A DNA stretch of 64,000 nt from Pseudomonas sp. NFIX28 (GTDB lineage: Bacteria > Pseudomonadota > Gammaproteobacteria > Pseudomonadales > Pseudomonadaceae). The stretch spans positions 231,041-295,040 of the forward strand of contig NZ_FNPW01000001.1 of NCBI RefSeq assembly GCF_900107395.1, written 5' to 3'. This document shows, piece after piece, positions 26,419 to 35,837 of this stretch. The position numbers were made by a program, and so were the translations under genes. A model generated the notes under the pieces. It saw only the letters and a program-made list of their open reading frames with translations. It was not told the DNA's origin and made no database searches. Numbering within the stretch: position 1 is the stretch's first letter; each line of letters begins with the position of its first letter.

Positions 26419-27390
26419 ATGAGTGAACTGGACCGCTATCTGCAGGCCGCGACGCGTGACAACACTCGGCGCAGCTACCGGGCGGCCATCGAGCATTTTG
26501 AGGTGACGTGGGGCGGGTTTCTGCCGGCCACCAGCGACAGCGTGGCGCGTTATCTGGTGGCGTATGCGGGGGAGCTGTCGATCAATACCCTGAAGTTGCG
26601 GCTTTCGGCCCTGGCGCAGTGGCACAACAGCCAAGGTTTCGCCGATCCGACCAAGGCCCCGGTGGTGCGTCAGGTATTCAAGGGTATTCGCGCGCTGCAC
26701 CCAGCGCAGGAGAAACAGGCCGAGCCTTTGCAGTTGCAGCATCTGGAGCAAGTGGTCGCCTGGCTGGAACAGGAAGCCACTCAGGCGCAGCGCGACGGCA
26801 ATCAGCCGGCGCTGCTGCGGGCGCGGCGTGACTGTGCGCTGATCCTCCTGGGGTTTTGGCGCGGCTTTCGCAGTGACGAATTGTGCCGGCTCCAGATCGA
26901 GCATATTCAGGCGGTGGCGGGTTCCGGCATCAGCCTGTACCTGCCTCGCAGCAAGGGCGATCGCGACAACCTCGGCAAGACCTGGCACACCCCGGCGCTA
27001 CGGCGGCTATGCCCGGTCCAGGCCTATGTCGAGTGGGTCAATGCCGCTGCCCTGGTGCGCGGGCCGGTATTTCGCGGCATCGATCGCTGGGGGCACCTGA
27101 GCGAGGAGGGCCTGCATGCCAATAGCGTGATTCCGTTATTGCGCCAGGCGCTGGAGCGCGCTGGGGTCGCCGCCGAGCAGTACACCAGCCACTCCCTGCG
27201 CCGTGGCTTTGCCACCTGGGCCCATCGCAGCGGCTGGGACCTCAAGTCGCTGATGAGCTACGTCGGCTGGAAGGACATCAAGTCGGCCATGCGTTATGTC
27301 GAGGCCAGTCCGTTCCTCGGCATGGCCTTGATCCAGGAAAAGCCGGTCGAGGCGTCAATAAACAATTCTTCTATTAATACCGCTCGCTAA
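26419..27390 (+). CDS. Solitary tyrosine recombinase (site-specific integrase)
   Basis: 323 residues. All catalytic positions are present: Arg151 (GFWRGFRSDEL), Lys179 (PRSKGD), His258 and Arg261 (HSLRRGF), Trp284 at the usual His/Trp place (YVGWKD) and nucleophile Tyr293 (AMRYVEA). The N-terminal 100 residues form the core-binding helices. No attachment site, prophage or integron cassette accompanies it, so it is not a mobile-element integrase by context; its pairing with a KfrA-like gene suggests a resident system. Target unknown. Confidence 0.85.
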   Translation: MSELDRYLQAATRDNTRRSYRAAIEHFEVTWGGFLPATSDSVARYLVAYAGELSINTLKLRLSALAQWHNSQGFADPTKAPVVRQVFKGIRALHPAQEKQAEPLQLQHLEQVVAWLEQEATQAQRDGNQPALLRARRDCALILLGFWRGFRSDELCRLQIEHIQAVAGSGISLYLPRSKGDRDNLGKTWHTPALRRLCPVQAYVEWVNAAALVRGPVFRGIDRWGHLSEEGLHANSVIPLLRQALERAGVAAEQYTSHSLRRGFATWAHRSGWDLKSLMSYVGWKDIKSAMRYVEASPFLGMALIQEKPVEASINNSSINTAR

Positions 27391-27421
27391 TAGCCAAAGC
27401 TAATCAGCAGCATCAGCTTTG

Positions 27422-27448
27422 CCAATGAGCCTCGGCTGGGCTCATTGG
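27422..27448 (+). terminator. Hairpin between integrase and ahpC
   Basis: CCAATGAGCC / GGCTCATTGG, a perfect ten-base stem 31 bases after the integrase stop. The downstream T run is poor (TTAGGATT), so it may end integrase transcripts only weakly, or be a regulatory hairpin in the ahpC leader. Confidence 0.5.
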
Positions 27449-27508
27449 TTAGGATTCTCCCCATCAAGTTTTCAACCCAAGTTTTTAACCACTGATGGAG
27501 AATCACCG

Positions 27509-28072
27509 ATGCCTATCATCAACAGCCAAGTCAAACCGTTCAAAGCAACCGCCTTCAAGAATGGCGAGTTCATCGAAGTGTCGGACGCCACGCTGAAAGG
27601 CAAATGGTCCGTCGTGTTCTTCTACCCGGCCGACTTCACCTTCGTTTGCCCAACCGAGCTGGAAGACCTGGCGGACAACTACGCCGAATTCCAGAAACTG
27701 GGCGTGGAAATCTACAGCGTTTCGACCGACACCCACTTTGCCCACGCTGCCTGGCACAACACCTCGCCAGCCATCGGCAAGATCCGCTACACCATGATCG
27801 GCGACCCGACCCTGGCCATCTCCCGCAACTTCGACGTGCTGATCGAAGAAGCCGGTCTGGCTGACCGTGGCACCTTCGTGATCAACCCTGAAGGCCAGAT
27901 CAAGATCGTTGAAATCAACGACGGCGGCGTCGGCCGTGACGCTTCCGAGCTGCTGCGCAAGATCAAGGCCGCTCAGTACGTCGCTGCCCACCCGGGCGAA
28001 GTCTGCCCAGCCAAGTGGAAAGAAGGCGAGGCTACCCTGGCTCCTTCCCTGGACCTGGTCGGCAAGATCTAA
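27509..28072 (+). CDS. ahpC: Alkyl hydroperoxide reductase subunit AhpC (peroxiredoxin)
   Basis: 187 residues. Typical 2-Cys peroxiredoxin that reduces H2O2 and organic peroxides. The peroxidatic cysteine is Cys47 (FTFVCPTE) and the resolving one Cys166 (GEVCPAKW). Strong codon bias indicates high expression. Start preceded by GGAGAATC. It is followed by a terminator and then ahpF, so ahpF depends on read-through or its own promoter. In Pseudomonas this pair is usually under OxyR; no clear OxyR site could be fixed by eye. Confidence 0.97.
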   Translation: MPIINSQVKPFKATAFKNGEFIEVSDATLKGKWSVVFFYPADFTFVCPTELEDLADNYAEFQKLGVEIYSVSTDTHFAHAAWHNTSPAIGKIRYTMIGDPTLAISRNFDVLIEEAGLADRGTFVINPEGQIKIVEINDGGVGRDASELLRKIKAAQYVAAHPGEVCPAKWKEGEATLAPSLDLVGKI

Positions 28073-28133
28073 GCCTGTGACTCGCTACAGCAGGGCGGAC
28101 CGCCGCACCTAAGTCAGCTGCACCGCCCTCAAG

Positions 28134-28168
28134 AACGCCCGGGCGAGATTCGCTCGGGCGTTTTTTTT
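28134..28168 (+). terminator. Terminator/attenuator between ahpC and ahpF
   Basis: ACGCCCGGGCGA / GCTCGGGCGT stem with T8. It would lower ahpF relative to ahpC. Confidence 0.85.
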
Positions 28169-28195
28169 CGATCTGAATAAAAGGAAATCGCCCGT

Positions 28196-29761
28196 ATGTT
28201 GGACGCCAATCTTAAAGCCCAGTTGAAGTCATACCTGGAACGGGTCACCCAGCCGATCGAGATCGTTGCCTCTCTCGACGACGGTGCGAAATCCCAGGAA
28301 ATGCTCGAATTGCTGAAAGACGTTGCCAATCTTTCCAGCCAGATTACCTTGCTCGACAACGGTAGCGACTTACGCAAGCCATCGTTCTCGATCAACCGCC
28401 CGGGGAGCGATATCAGCCTGCGTTTCGCCGGCATCCCCATGGGCCACGAATTCACTTCCCTGGTGCTGGCCTTGCTGCAAGTCGGCGGCCATCCCTCCAA
28501 AGCCAGTGTCGAAGTGATCGAACAGATCCGCGCCCTCAAGGGTGAGTTCAACTTCGAGACTTACTTCTCGCTGTCCTGCCAGAACTGCCCGGACGTGGTC
28601 CAGGCGCTGAACCTGATGGCGGTGCTGAACCCGAACATCCGCCACGTCGCCATCGACGGCGCGCTGTTCCAGGACGAGGTCAACGACCGCAAGATCATGG
28701 CCGTCCCCAGCGTCTACCTCAATGGCGTGAACTTCGGTCAGGGCCGCATGGGCCTGGAGGAAATCCTCGGCAAGCTGGACACCGGGGCCATCGAGAAGCA
28801 AGCGGAAAAAATCAGTGCCAAGGACGCCTTCGACGTCCTGGTGGTCGGCGGTGGCCCGGCCGGTGCCTCGGCGGCGATCTATGCGGCCCGCAAAGGCATC
28901 CGTACCGGTGTCGCGGCCGAGCGTTTCGGTGGCCAGGTGCTGGACACCATGGCGATCGAGAACTTTATCTCGGTCCAGGAAACCGAAGGGCCGAAACTGG
29001 CCAGCGCCCTGGAAGAACACGTTCGCCAGTACGACGTCGACATCATGAACCTGCAGCGTGCCAGCGCGCTGGTGCCGGCCAAGGAAGTCGGCGGCCTGCA
29101 CGAAGTGCGTTTCGAAAGCGGCGCGGTGCTCAAGGCCAAGTCGCTGATCCTGGCCACCGGTGCCCGCTGGCGCGAGATGGGGGTGCCCGGCGAGCAGGAA
29201 TACAAGGCCAAGGGCGTGTGCTTCTGCCCGCACTGCGACGGCCCGCTGTTCAAGGGCAAGCGCGTGGCGGTGATCGGCGGCGGTAACTCCGGCGTCGAAG
29301 CGGCCATCGATCTGGCGGGTATCGTCAGCCACGTGACCCTGCTCGAGTTCGACAGCAAGCTGCGCGCCGACGCCGTGCTGCAACGCAAGCTGTACAGCCT
29401 GCCGAACGTCAATGTCATCACCAGCGCGCTGACCAGCGAAGTGAAGGGCGACGGCCAGAAGGTCACCGGCCTGGCGTACAAGGACCGCGATTCGGGCGAG
29501 TTCCACACCGTCGACCTGGAAGGTATCTTCGTGCAGATCGGCCTGCTGCCCAACACCGACTGGCTCAAGGGCACCGTCGAGTTGTCGCCCCGTGGCGAGA
29601 TCATTGTCGACGCGCGCGGCGAGACCTCGCTGCCGGGTGTGTTTGCCGCCGGTGACGTGACCACCGTGCCGTACAAGCAGATCGTCATCGCGGTAGGCGA
29701 GGGCGCCAAGGCCTCGCTGAGTGCCTTCGACCACCTGATCCGCACTTCCGCGCCGGCCTGA
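28196..29761 (+). CDS. ahpF: Alkyl hydroperoxide reductase subunit AhpF
   Basis: 521 residues. Flavoprotein that passes electrons from NADH to AhpC. The N-terminal double thioredoxin-fold domain has the disulfide Cys128-Cys131 (SCQNCPD); a thioredoxin-reductase-like part follows with FAD site [15 protein letters not shown], active disulfide Cys344-Cys347 (CPHCDG) and NADH loop [15 protein letters not shown]. Length is the family standard. AAAGGAAAT precedes the start; terminator after. Confidence 0.97.
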   Translation: MLDANLKAQLKSYLERVTQPIEIVASLDDGAKSQEMLELLKDVANLSSQITLLDNGSDLRKPSFSINRPGSDISLRFAGIPMGHEFTSLVLALLQVGGHPSKASVEVIEQIRALKGEFNFETYFSLSCQNCPDVVQALNLMAVLNPNIRHVAIDGALFQDEVNDRKIMAVPSVYLNGVNFGQGRMGLEEILGKLDTGAIEKQAEKISAKDAFDVLVVGGGPAGASAAIYAARKGIRTGVAAERFGGQVLDTMAIENFISVQETEGPKLASALEEHVRQYDVDIMNLQRASALVPAKEVGGLHEVRFESGAVLKAKSLILATGARWREMGVPGEQEYKAKGVCFCPHCDGPLFKGKRVAVIGGGNSGVEAAIDLAGIVSHVTLLEFDSKLRADAVLQRKLYSLPNVNVITSALTSEVKGDGQKVTGLAYKDRDSGEFHTVDLEGIFVQIGLLPNTDWLKGTVELSPRGEIIVDARGETSLPGVFAAGDVTTVPYKQIVIAVGEGAKASLSAFDHLIRTSAPA

Positions 29762-29773
29762 GTCGACAGCGGA

Positions 29774-29814
29774 AAAAACAAAACCCCATGAGCCTTGGCT
29801 CATGGGGTTTTTTG
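29774..29814. terminator. Bidirectional terminator after ahpF
   Basis: AAACCCCATGAGCC / GGCTCATGGGGTTT with A7-type and T6 flanks; usable from both strands, though the next minus-strand gene ends 130 bases away. Confidence 0.85.
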
Positions 29815-29830
29815 TTTCTCCCTCGCTTGC

Positions 29831-29854
29831 GTAGGAGCGAAGCTTGCTCGCGAT
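29831..29854 (+). repeat. Single REP element, family A
   Basis: GTAGGAGCGAAGCTTGCT variant between ahpF and gloA 3' ends. Confidence 0.75.
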
Positions 29855-29941
29855 CAACGGTGACGCGGTAGCTCAGTCAAACCACGTTATGTCCATCGCA
29901 AGCAATCGAGCATCGACCGGCCGCCCTGCATAAGAATCGGG

Positions 29942-30463
29942 TTACAGCGGAGCCGGCTGGATGATTTCAACCCAGTAGCCATCCGGGTCCTTGATAAACG
30001 CCAGGCTCTTCATGCGGCCGTCGTTCAGGCGCTTCTGGAAATCGCAGCCCAGGGCTTCGAAGCGCTCGCAGGCGGCGACGATATCCGGCACCGAAATGCA
30101 GATATGGCCAAAGCCGCGCGGGTCGGTGTTGCCGTTGTGGTAGGCAAAGTCCGCGTCGTTCTCGGTGCCGTGGTTGTGGGTCAGCTCGAGGATGCCGGGG
30201 ATCGACTTCATCCACTCGGTACGCGCCGCGGCATCGGCCGGGATCTGTGCCTTGTCCACCAGGGCGAGGAAATACAGGCTGAATTCGGCTTCGGGGAAGT
30301 CGCGTTTTTCCACCAGCGAGAAACCCAGGACGCGGGTGTAGAAGTCCAGGGATTGGGTGATGTCCTTGACCCGCAGCATCGTGTGGTTGAACACGAAGTT
30401 GGCGGTGGCGGTGTCAGGCTGGGCGGTTACGCCGGGGAAAGTATTGAGTTCGTGCAGGCTCAT
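29942..30463 (-). CDS. gloA: Lactoylglutathione lyase (glyoxalase I)
   Basis: 173 residues. Converts the hemithioacetal of methylglyoxal and glutathione to S-lactoylglutathione. Metal ligands of the two-module fold are in FNHTMLRV (His27), GILELTHNHG (Glu), GFGHICISV (His) and YWVEIIQP (Glu). It is the long type (about 175 residues) with NHGTENDADFAYHNGN that in Pseudomonas is often zinc-dependent. Start at 30463 fixed by GGAGGG. It is unlinked to its neighbours. Confidence 0.93.
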   Translation of the reverse strand: MSLHELNTFPGVTAQPDTATANFVFNHTMLRVKDITQSLDFYTRVLGFSLVEKRDFPEAEFSLYFLALVDKAQIPADAAARTEWMKSIPGILELTHNHGTENDADFAYHNGNTDPRGFGHICISVPDIVAACERFEALGCDFQKRLNDGRMKSLAFIKDPDGYWVEIIQPAPL

Positions 30464-30651
30464 GGGCCCTCCGGAAAAGAAGTGGGCAAGAATACTCATG
30501 CTAATGAGCCCCTGGCTTGCAGGGCGTCGGGCGTCCTTGCGGTCGGGCAATGATACGCAAGAGGGGCTGGGCGCACCAAACACAAAGCTACGAATCTGTT
30601 GCTCGATACTCGTGCCAGCCTCAGACTTCAGGGCCCGTCCCTTATGTGTTC

Positions 30652-31188
30652 ATGACCATGCGCTCACCGTTCAAGACCCTGTTCATCCTGGCTCCCTGGC
30701 TGCTGGTTCCGGCCCTGGTCGAAGCGGCGGATCCGCAGATCACCTGGCCCAGCGGCTGGCAGATCGAAGCATTGCCACAGGCGTCAGAGCAGGAACCGGC
30801 CAAGGTATTCAGGCAGCGCGGGGTAAAGAACGATGCCGCAGGCACGCCGCTGATGGTCATGGAGTTGACCATGACTCAAGTGGAAAGCGGGCATCAGGTC
30901 AATCTGCAGGCGGTCTTGCTGGAGATGCGCAAGTCGGTGCAGAAGGACTTCGGGCGCGGCGGTTATCAAAGTGTGTGCACGCGTATTCATGACACGACAC
31001 TGAGTCATCTGGCGGCGTTGGAAACCACTTGCACCATTACTGAAAATGGCCGTCATGTGTTGTCGCAAACACTGGTGACGGCGGTCGATGGCGATAAGGC
31101 CTATGTATTGTCTTATGCCGGGCAGGCCGCGGTTTATGCGCAAAGTCAGGAGGAAATCCGCGCGCTGCGAAGTAGTCTGAAACTTTAG
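30652..31188 (+). CDS. DUF4946-type exported protein
   Basis: 178 residues. Signal peptide MTMRSPFKTLFILAPWLL, cleavage after VEAA. The mature domain opens DPQITWPSGWQIEALPQ and has one cysteine pair (SVCTRIHDT and ETTCTITENG). The ATG at 30652 or 30658 may start it; neither has a good ribosome binding site, and longer frames do not begin with a signal peptide. The segment QTLVTAVDGDKAYVLSYAG is typical of the family. Function unknown. Confidence 0.65.
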   Translation: MTMRSPFKTLFILAPWLLVPALVEAADPQITWPSGWQIEALPQASEQEPAKVFRQRGVKNDAAGTPLMVMELTMTQVESGHQVNLQAVLLEMRKSVQKDFGRGGYQSVCTRIHDTTLSHLAALETTCTITENGRHVLSQTLVTAVDGDKAYVLSYAGQAAVYAQSQEEIRALRSSLKL

Positions 31189-31364
31189 CGGTAGCGCTTG
31201 TGCTGCGTCGACCGGGCGCCGCGTGCGCATATGAACTAACTACAAAGTTGTAGGAATCTAGCGGGAGGAGGGCGCAGGTGCAGTTTTGCTAGGGGGGCTT
31301 ATTGCTGCACGGGCCATGTGCGCGCTGCAACTTATTCGATTTCGAAACAAACAGCTTTCGTTTA

Positions 31365-31397
31365 AAAATAAAGACCCTGCATTGGCAGGGTCTTTTA
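31365..31397 (-). terminator. Terminator of the mvaT/mvaU-family gene
   Basis: AAGACCCTGC / GCAGGGTCTT stem with AT-rich flanks on both sides; on the minus strand it is followed by TATTTTT. Confidence 0.8.
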
Positions 31398-31411
31398 TAT
31401 ACGTCGGTTGC

Positions 31412-31777
31412 TTAACTGCGCAGCCAGGAATCTACAGTGGCGGCGCCGTACTGTTCTTTCCAGGCTTTAAGGCCGCGATGATTGCCGCCCTTGGTTTCGA
31501 TCAGCTCGCCGGTATGCGGGTTCTGATAAACCTTGACCACGCGTGCACGACGGGTTTTTGGTGCGCCCGACAGCGGCAAGGCGGACTTGCCCGGATGCGG
31601 ATCGAGAATGGCGATAATGTCGCGCAGGCTTTTGCCGTAGGTCTTCATCAGGCCCTGGAGCTTTTCTTCGAACTCGATTTCCTTCTTGAGTCCGGCGTCG
31701 TTCTTCAGGGATTCCAGCTGGGCGAGCTGCTCTTGAAGGGCCTTTTCTGCTGCACGAAATTCAGCGAGTCTGGACAA
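31412..31777 (-). CDS. H-NS-like nucleoid regulator, MvaT/MvaU family, TTG start
   Basis: 121 residues. Xenogeneic silencer of AT-rich DNA. The N-terminal coiled coil (SRLAEFRAAEKALQEQLAQLE) oligomerises; the C-terminal AT-hook-like domain has KVYQNPHTGELIETKGGNHRGLKAWKEQYG. The N-terminus matches MvaU/MvaV starts (MSxLAEFR) only if translation begins at TTG 31777, with GGAG eight bases upstream; no ATG lies at that point and the upstream ATG at 31819 would add a 14-residue extension not seen in the family. Pseudomonads carry two paralogues; this looks more like MvaU/MvaV than MvaT. An AT-rich 240-base upstream region suggests self-regulation. Confidence 0.88.
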   Translation of the reverse strand: MSRLAEFRAAEKALQEQLAQLESLKNDAGLKKEIEFEEKLQGLMKTYGKSLRDIIAILDPHPGKSALPLSGAPKTRRARVVKVYQNPHTGELIETKGGNHRGLKAWKEQYGAATVDSWLRS

Positions 31778-32018
31778 TATCTTTACTCCAATAGTGTATT
31801 TGGCTGATACCAACCGCAAACAAAGCTATAAGCCAAGAGCCTTAGAACGACTCGATTATAATGGCCCACCTGTGAATCTTGTACAGGCTTGAAAAATTGT
31901 AGTAGTTAATCTGGCGCAAGTAAATCACGTCGTTGTAGATGCTCGCGATTTGTCATCTTCTGATTCAAATTGGTGTGCGAAACTAATCCCGAGTTCAATA
32001 ATTCTTCATTGAAAATGG

Positions 32019-33563
32019 CTATTTAGTGGCGCGGGCCAATGCCTGTAGGAATTCTTCCCCGGGCATTGGCCTGCCAAACAAGTAACCCTGCAGGAAGTCG
32101 ACGCCATGCACGGCGAGATAATCCTGTTGTTCCGCTGTTTCCACGCCTTCGGCGACTATCCCCAGTTCGAGTTTTCCCGAGAGTTCGATGATGCTGTCGA
32201 GTATGTGGCGGGACAGCGCATCGACACCGATCATGGCCACGAAGCTCTGGTCGATCTTCAGGTAATCGACATTGAACTTGCGTAAGTAAGCCAGGCTGGA
32301 ATGGCCGGTGCCGAAGTCGTCGATGGCGATCATCACCCCCAACTTGTGCAATTCCTCGAACAAACTGTGGGTGATCGCGGTCGGTTCCACCAGTTCGCGT
32401 TCGGTCAACTCCAGCACCAATATCACCTTGCCCGGCGGGAACATGCCGAGAAACTCCCGGCAATCCTCCAGCAGCTCCAGGTCCTGGCAATGGCTGGCGG
32501 TGATGTTGACGCCGATATGAAAGTTGTCGATGAAGGTATGCGCATGGGGCGCCAGCAGCAGGGCGGTCTGCCGCATCAGCGAGCGGGTCATGGGTACGAT
32601 CAGGCCGGAGTGCTCGGCGAAGGGAATGAACAGGTCCGGGCGCACCAGGCCTTCCTGGGGGTGTTTCCAGCGCATCAGCACTTCGATGCCGGCCCATTGC
32701 TTGGTGTCGCCGCGCACCACCGGCTGGAAGTACGGAATGAACTCCGCCGCTTCCAGGGCGCGTTGCAGTTCATGGCTGGGGGACGAAGAGCGCTTTTGCA
32801 GCCAATGGCCAAGCCCGGCCGCCAAGACCCCGAAGAAGATCAGCAGGCTAAACAGGGCAGGGTACTCGGACTTCATGTAACGCCAGATATTGCCCTCGGC
32901 GAACCCCGCGCTGACGCTATAGGGATAGCGCGAGGATGCCAGCTGATAAGGCGCTACCGGTGCCGGCGGCACAATGGATTCGTGGACCTGGCCATCGTCG
33001 GACAGCCAATAGGGGCCCACTTGCAACTGCAGGTCGGCATAGCGGCTGATAATCAGCAAGGCATTGCTCAAGTGATAGCCATCGATGGTGGCCAGGACCG
33101 CGCGTTCGCCTTCTTCCAGGCGATAGACCAGCAGCGCTCGATCGGGCGTGACCGGGTTGCCGGCCATCAACCACAGCTTGCCGTCGACATAGTCCGCCGG
33201 GTCCAGGAGGAACGAGGACTGGCCGAGCAGCGAGCTGCAATAGTTGTCGTTGCGCCACACCAGATTGGTCGAGCGCACGAACGGGCGGCTTGTCACCTGC
33301 TCGCGCAAGGCCAGTTTGCGCACTTCGTCACAGGGCTGGCCCACGAGCGTCAGCAGCGCCCGGGCAGTGCTGTCGCTGTTATCGAGCATCAGGTCGAATT
33401 GGCGGATCGCTTCCTCGGCGGTCTCGCGGCTGCTTTGGAACAGCGCGCGTTCGGCTTGCAGATAAAGGATCGCCATGCCCAGCACCACCGGCAGCAAACC
33501 GATCAGCAAAGTCCACAAGTGGCGGGTGGAGCGTTTCAACGGACCTTTGGCGGTCAATGGCAT
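32019..33563 (-). CDS. Membrane CSS-EAL cyclic-di-GMP phosphodiesterase
   Basis: 514 residues. Two membrane spans (about 17-36 and 236-254) enclose a periplasmic CSS-motif domain with Cys-Ser-Ser at 109-111 (NDNYCSSLL) and a second cysteine at 78. Such proteins are switched by DsbA/DsbB disulfide formation and proteolysis. The cytoplasmic EAL domain (about 265-510) has EVL instead of EAL at 294-296 (GIEVLMRWKHP) but retains the other signatures: ELTERELV, AIDDFGTGHSSLAYL, VDYLKIDQSFV and IVAEGVETAEQQ. It should therefore hydrolyse c-di-GMP. Monocistronic by layout. Confidence 0.88.
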   Translation of the reverse strand: MPLTAKGPLKRSTRHLWTLLIGLLPVVLGMAILYLQAERALFQSSRETAEEAIRQFDLMLDNSDSTARALLTLVGQPCDEVRKLALREQVTSRPFVRSTNLVWRNDNYCSSLLGQSSFLLDPADYVDGKLWLMAGNPVTPDRALLVYRLEEGERAVLATIDGYHLSNALLIISRYADLQLQVGPYWLSDDGQVHESIVPPAPVAPYQLASSRYPYSVSAGFAEGNIWRYMKSEYPALFSLLIFFGVLAAGLGHWLQKRSSSPSHELQRALEAAEFIPYFQPVVRGDTKQWAGIEVLMRWKHPQEGLVRPDLFIPFAEHSGLIVPMTRSLMRQTALLLAPHAHTFIDNFHIGVNITASHCQDLELLEDCREFLGMFPPGKVILVLELTERELVEPTAITHSLFEELHKLGVMIAIDDFGTGHSSLAYLRKFNVDYLKIDQSFVAMIGVDALSRHILDSIIELSGKLELGIVAEGVETAEQQDYLAVHGVDFLQGYLFGRPMPGEEFLQALARATK

Positions 33564-33684
33564 TGATGAAATACCTGTGGCGAAGTAGGGGCCAGAGAAC
33601 GCTCAAAAGCCGGTAGGGCGGTACGGCGGCAGGTCGGGCAGGATCCGGTTCCTGGGCATGATAGACGGTGCCTGTGGGTTGCGC

Positions 33685-34560
33685 TCAGTCATCGCGATAC
33701 AAGTTGCGCGCCTGTTCGATAAAGGCCAGGGTCGCTGGCGACGCCTGCCGCCGGTCCAGCACGGCCAGGCCTACCTGGCGGCGAGCGGGAGGTGACAATG
33801 GCTTGACCCGGTAGCGCGGGTCGCCGGATCCGGGCAGCGACAATTGAGCGACCAGGGTCAGGGCATCGCCACGGGCCACGGTCTCCAGGGTGCTGAGCAA
33901 TTGCGAGCTGCGATAGCGAATGTTGGGGCTGAGCCTGGCTGCGAGGAACAGCCGGGAGACCAGCTCGGCGGAGCCGGCCTCGGTGAGGATGAACGGGTCG
34001 TCGCACAGCTCGGCGAGGCTCACGGAGTCCTTGCTGGCCAGCCCATGCTGGCTGGGTATCAGCGCGACCATCTGGTCTTCCACCAGGGCGAAACAGTTGA
34101 AGCGTTCCTGGGGCAGCACCACGAACCCGACATCGATACGCCGTTCCTCCAGCCATTGCAGTACCTGGCGGTCGGGCCCTTCGTCGATGTGTACCTCGAT
34201 ACCGGGATGCGCCTGGCGGTAGCGCTGGAGTATCGCCGGCAACAATTTCATCGACGCGGTCGGGCCGAACGAGCCGATGCGTAAGGTGCCGCGCTTCATC
34301 CCGCGGGCATCGGCGGCTTCCTGTTCCATGGTGGCGGCCAGGCCGAGGATGGCGCGGGCTCGCAGCAGCAGTTGCTGGCCGATATCGGTGAGTTCCACCA
34401 ATGACTGATGCCGGCGGATCAATTCGACCCCCAGTTCCTGCTCCAGCGACTTGAGCGCGTGCGATACCGCGGACTGGCTGATGCCCAGCCGGCCGGCGGC
34501 GCTGGTGAAACCGCGCAGCTCGGCCACCAGGGAAAAAATCTGCAATTGGCTGAGGGTCAT
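33685..34560 (-). CDS. LysR family regulator
   Basis: 291 residues. N-terminal winged helix MTLSQLQIFSLVAELRGFTSAAGRL followed by SQSAVSHALKSLEQELG; C-terminal periplasmic-binding-like effector domain. It is divergent from the EamA exporter gene with 78 bases between starts, the usual layout for a LysR that controls its neighbour. Effector unknown. Confidence 0.9.
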   Translation of the reverse strand: MTLSQLQIFSLVAELRGFTSAAGRLGISQSAVSHALKSLEQELGVELIRRHQSLVELTDIGQQLLLRARAILGLAATMEQEAADARGMKRGTLRIGSFGPTASMKLLPAILQRYRQAHPGIEVHIDEGPDRQVLQWLEERRIDVGFVVLPQERFNCFALVEDQMVALIPSQHGLASKDSVSLAELCDDPFILTEAGSAELVSRLFLAARLSPNIRYRSSQLLSTLETVARGDALTLVAQLSLPGSGDPRYRVKPLSPPARRQVGLAVLDRRQASPATLAFIEQARNLYRDD

Positions 34561-34638
34561 GAGTAAAAGCTCATTTTACGATGATCTGGCATTAGCTGAA
34601 GAATACCCGAACCTTCCTCAACCGCGCTTCGGGAGCTT

Positions 34639-35583
34639 ATGAATACTGTCGATCAAACCTGTGCCGCGCCTTCCGATAGGCCGGTGTATTACAAGCTGGC
34701 GGCGGTCACCATGATCTGGGGCGGTACCTTTGTCGCCGGGCGCTTGTTGGCAGGCACCCTCGAGCCGTTATTGGCCGCCAGCCTGCGGTTTCTCCTGGCC
34801 AGCCTGGCCTTGCTGCTATTCATGGCGCTCGCCCGCATTGCCCCGGTGCGCCCCAGCCTCAAGCAGTTCGGCCAGCTGGCGGTGCTGGGGTTTTTCGGGA
34901 TCTTTTTCTACAACCTGTGTTTCTTCCAGGGCCTGGAGTCGATCAACGCATCGCGCGCCTCGTTGATCGTCGCCCTCAATCCGGCGGTGATCGCCCTGGC
35001 GTCCTGGGCGTTGTTCAAGGAGCGCTTGAACGGCGCCAAGCTGTTCGGCATTGCCTTGTGCCTGGGTGGCGCGGGGGTGGTGATCCTCAGCCGCGACTCA
35101 GAGGCCCTGGCGGGTGGGCCGGGCAGCCGCGGCGATCTGCTGATTTTCGGCTGCGTGCTGGGCTGGGGCGTCTATTCGTTGTTTTCGCGCAACCTGAACC
35201 AGGCCCTGGGCTCGTTGCAGACCGTGACCTATTCGATCCTGCTGGGCACTTTGATGCTTTGGAGCACCGCGGCCCTGCGTGGCGAGGTGCGCCTCGAGGC
35301 GCTGTCGGCGCTGAGCCTGGAGCAGGGCCTGAGCCTGCTGTACCTCGGGGTGCTGGGTTCGGCCCTGGCCTATATCTGGTATTACGACGGCCTGGGCAAG
35401 ATCGGCGCAACGCGCTCGGGGGTGTTTATCGCGCTCAACCCGCTGACCGCGGTGATCCTTGGCGCGCTGCTGCTGGACGAGCGCCTGAGCCTGGCCATGT
35501 GCCTGGGCGGTGTATTGATCCTGTGGGGCATTTACCAGTGCAACAAACCCCTTGCGAGCCTGGAAAAAAAGCGGATTTTATAG
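34639..35583 (+). CDS. EamA/DMT family transporter
   Basis: 314 residues with ten predicted spans in two EamA repeats, the first opening AAVTMIWGGTFVAGRL and the second around LLIFGCVLGWGVYSLFSRN. Likely an exporter of amino acids or other metabolites. Its divergent LysR partner probably regulates it. The last 250 bases before hpd carry no gene. Confidence 0.88.
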   Translation: MNTVDQTCAAPSDRPVYYKLAAVTMIWGGTFVAGRLLAGTLEPLLAASLRFLLASLALLLFMALARIAPVRPSLKQFGQLAVLGFFGIFFYNLCFFQGLESINASRASLIVALNPAVIALASWALFKERLNGAKLFGIALCLGGAGVVILSRDSEALAGGPGSRGDLLIFGCVLGWGVYSLFSRNLNQALGSLQTVTYSILLGTLMLWSTAALRGEVRLEALSALSLEQGLSLLYLGVLGSALAYIWYYDGLGKIGATRSGVFIALNPLTAVILGALLLDERLSLAMCLGGVLILWGIYQCNKPLASLEKKRIL

Positions 35584-35837
35584 AGAGTGCGGACAAACAG
35601 TTTTACGCTGTGTAGAATCTGGTTACGCATACAATAATAAAGTCTTCTGGCAGCAGAAGCCTCGCCCCCCAGCCGGTAAGACAAGGGTCGAAATGAAGAT
35701 TCTCGGGTTTCAACTGATTTACGGTGATTTCCTCGCTCGCAGCGTGCGAGGCATTTCCTGCGCGCCACCTGCCTTCCTCAGCATTGCCAGCTACTGACGA
35801 TCCGTTAATTCCAAAAGCAATGATGAGGCGCCAAACC
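35584..35837 (+). other. Intergenic region upstream of hpd
   Basis: 254 bases, AT-rich near 35600-35645, expected to contain the hpd promoter. Open frames here extend hpd 5'-wards only by chance. An upstream frame from 35724 lacks a ribosome binding site. Confidence 0.4.

Noticed and set aside
27385..27420. Possible OxyR site before ahpC
   Set aside because: Only one ATAG-like element is visible; the four-element pattern is not met.
35600..35640. Possible PhhR/TyrR box before hpd (TGTAGAATCTGGTTAC)
   Set aside because: Half-sites do not match TGTAAA/TTTACA at the right spacing; too weak to call.
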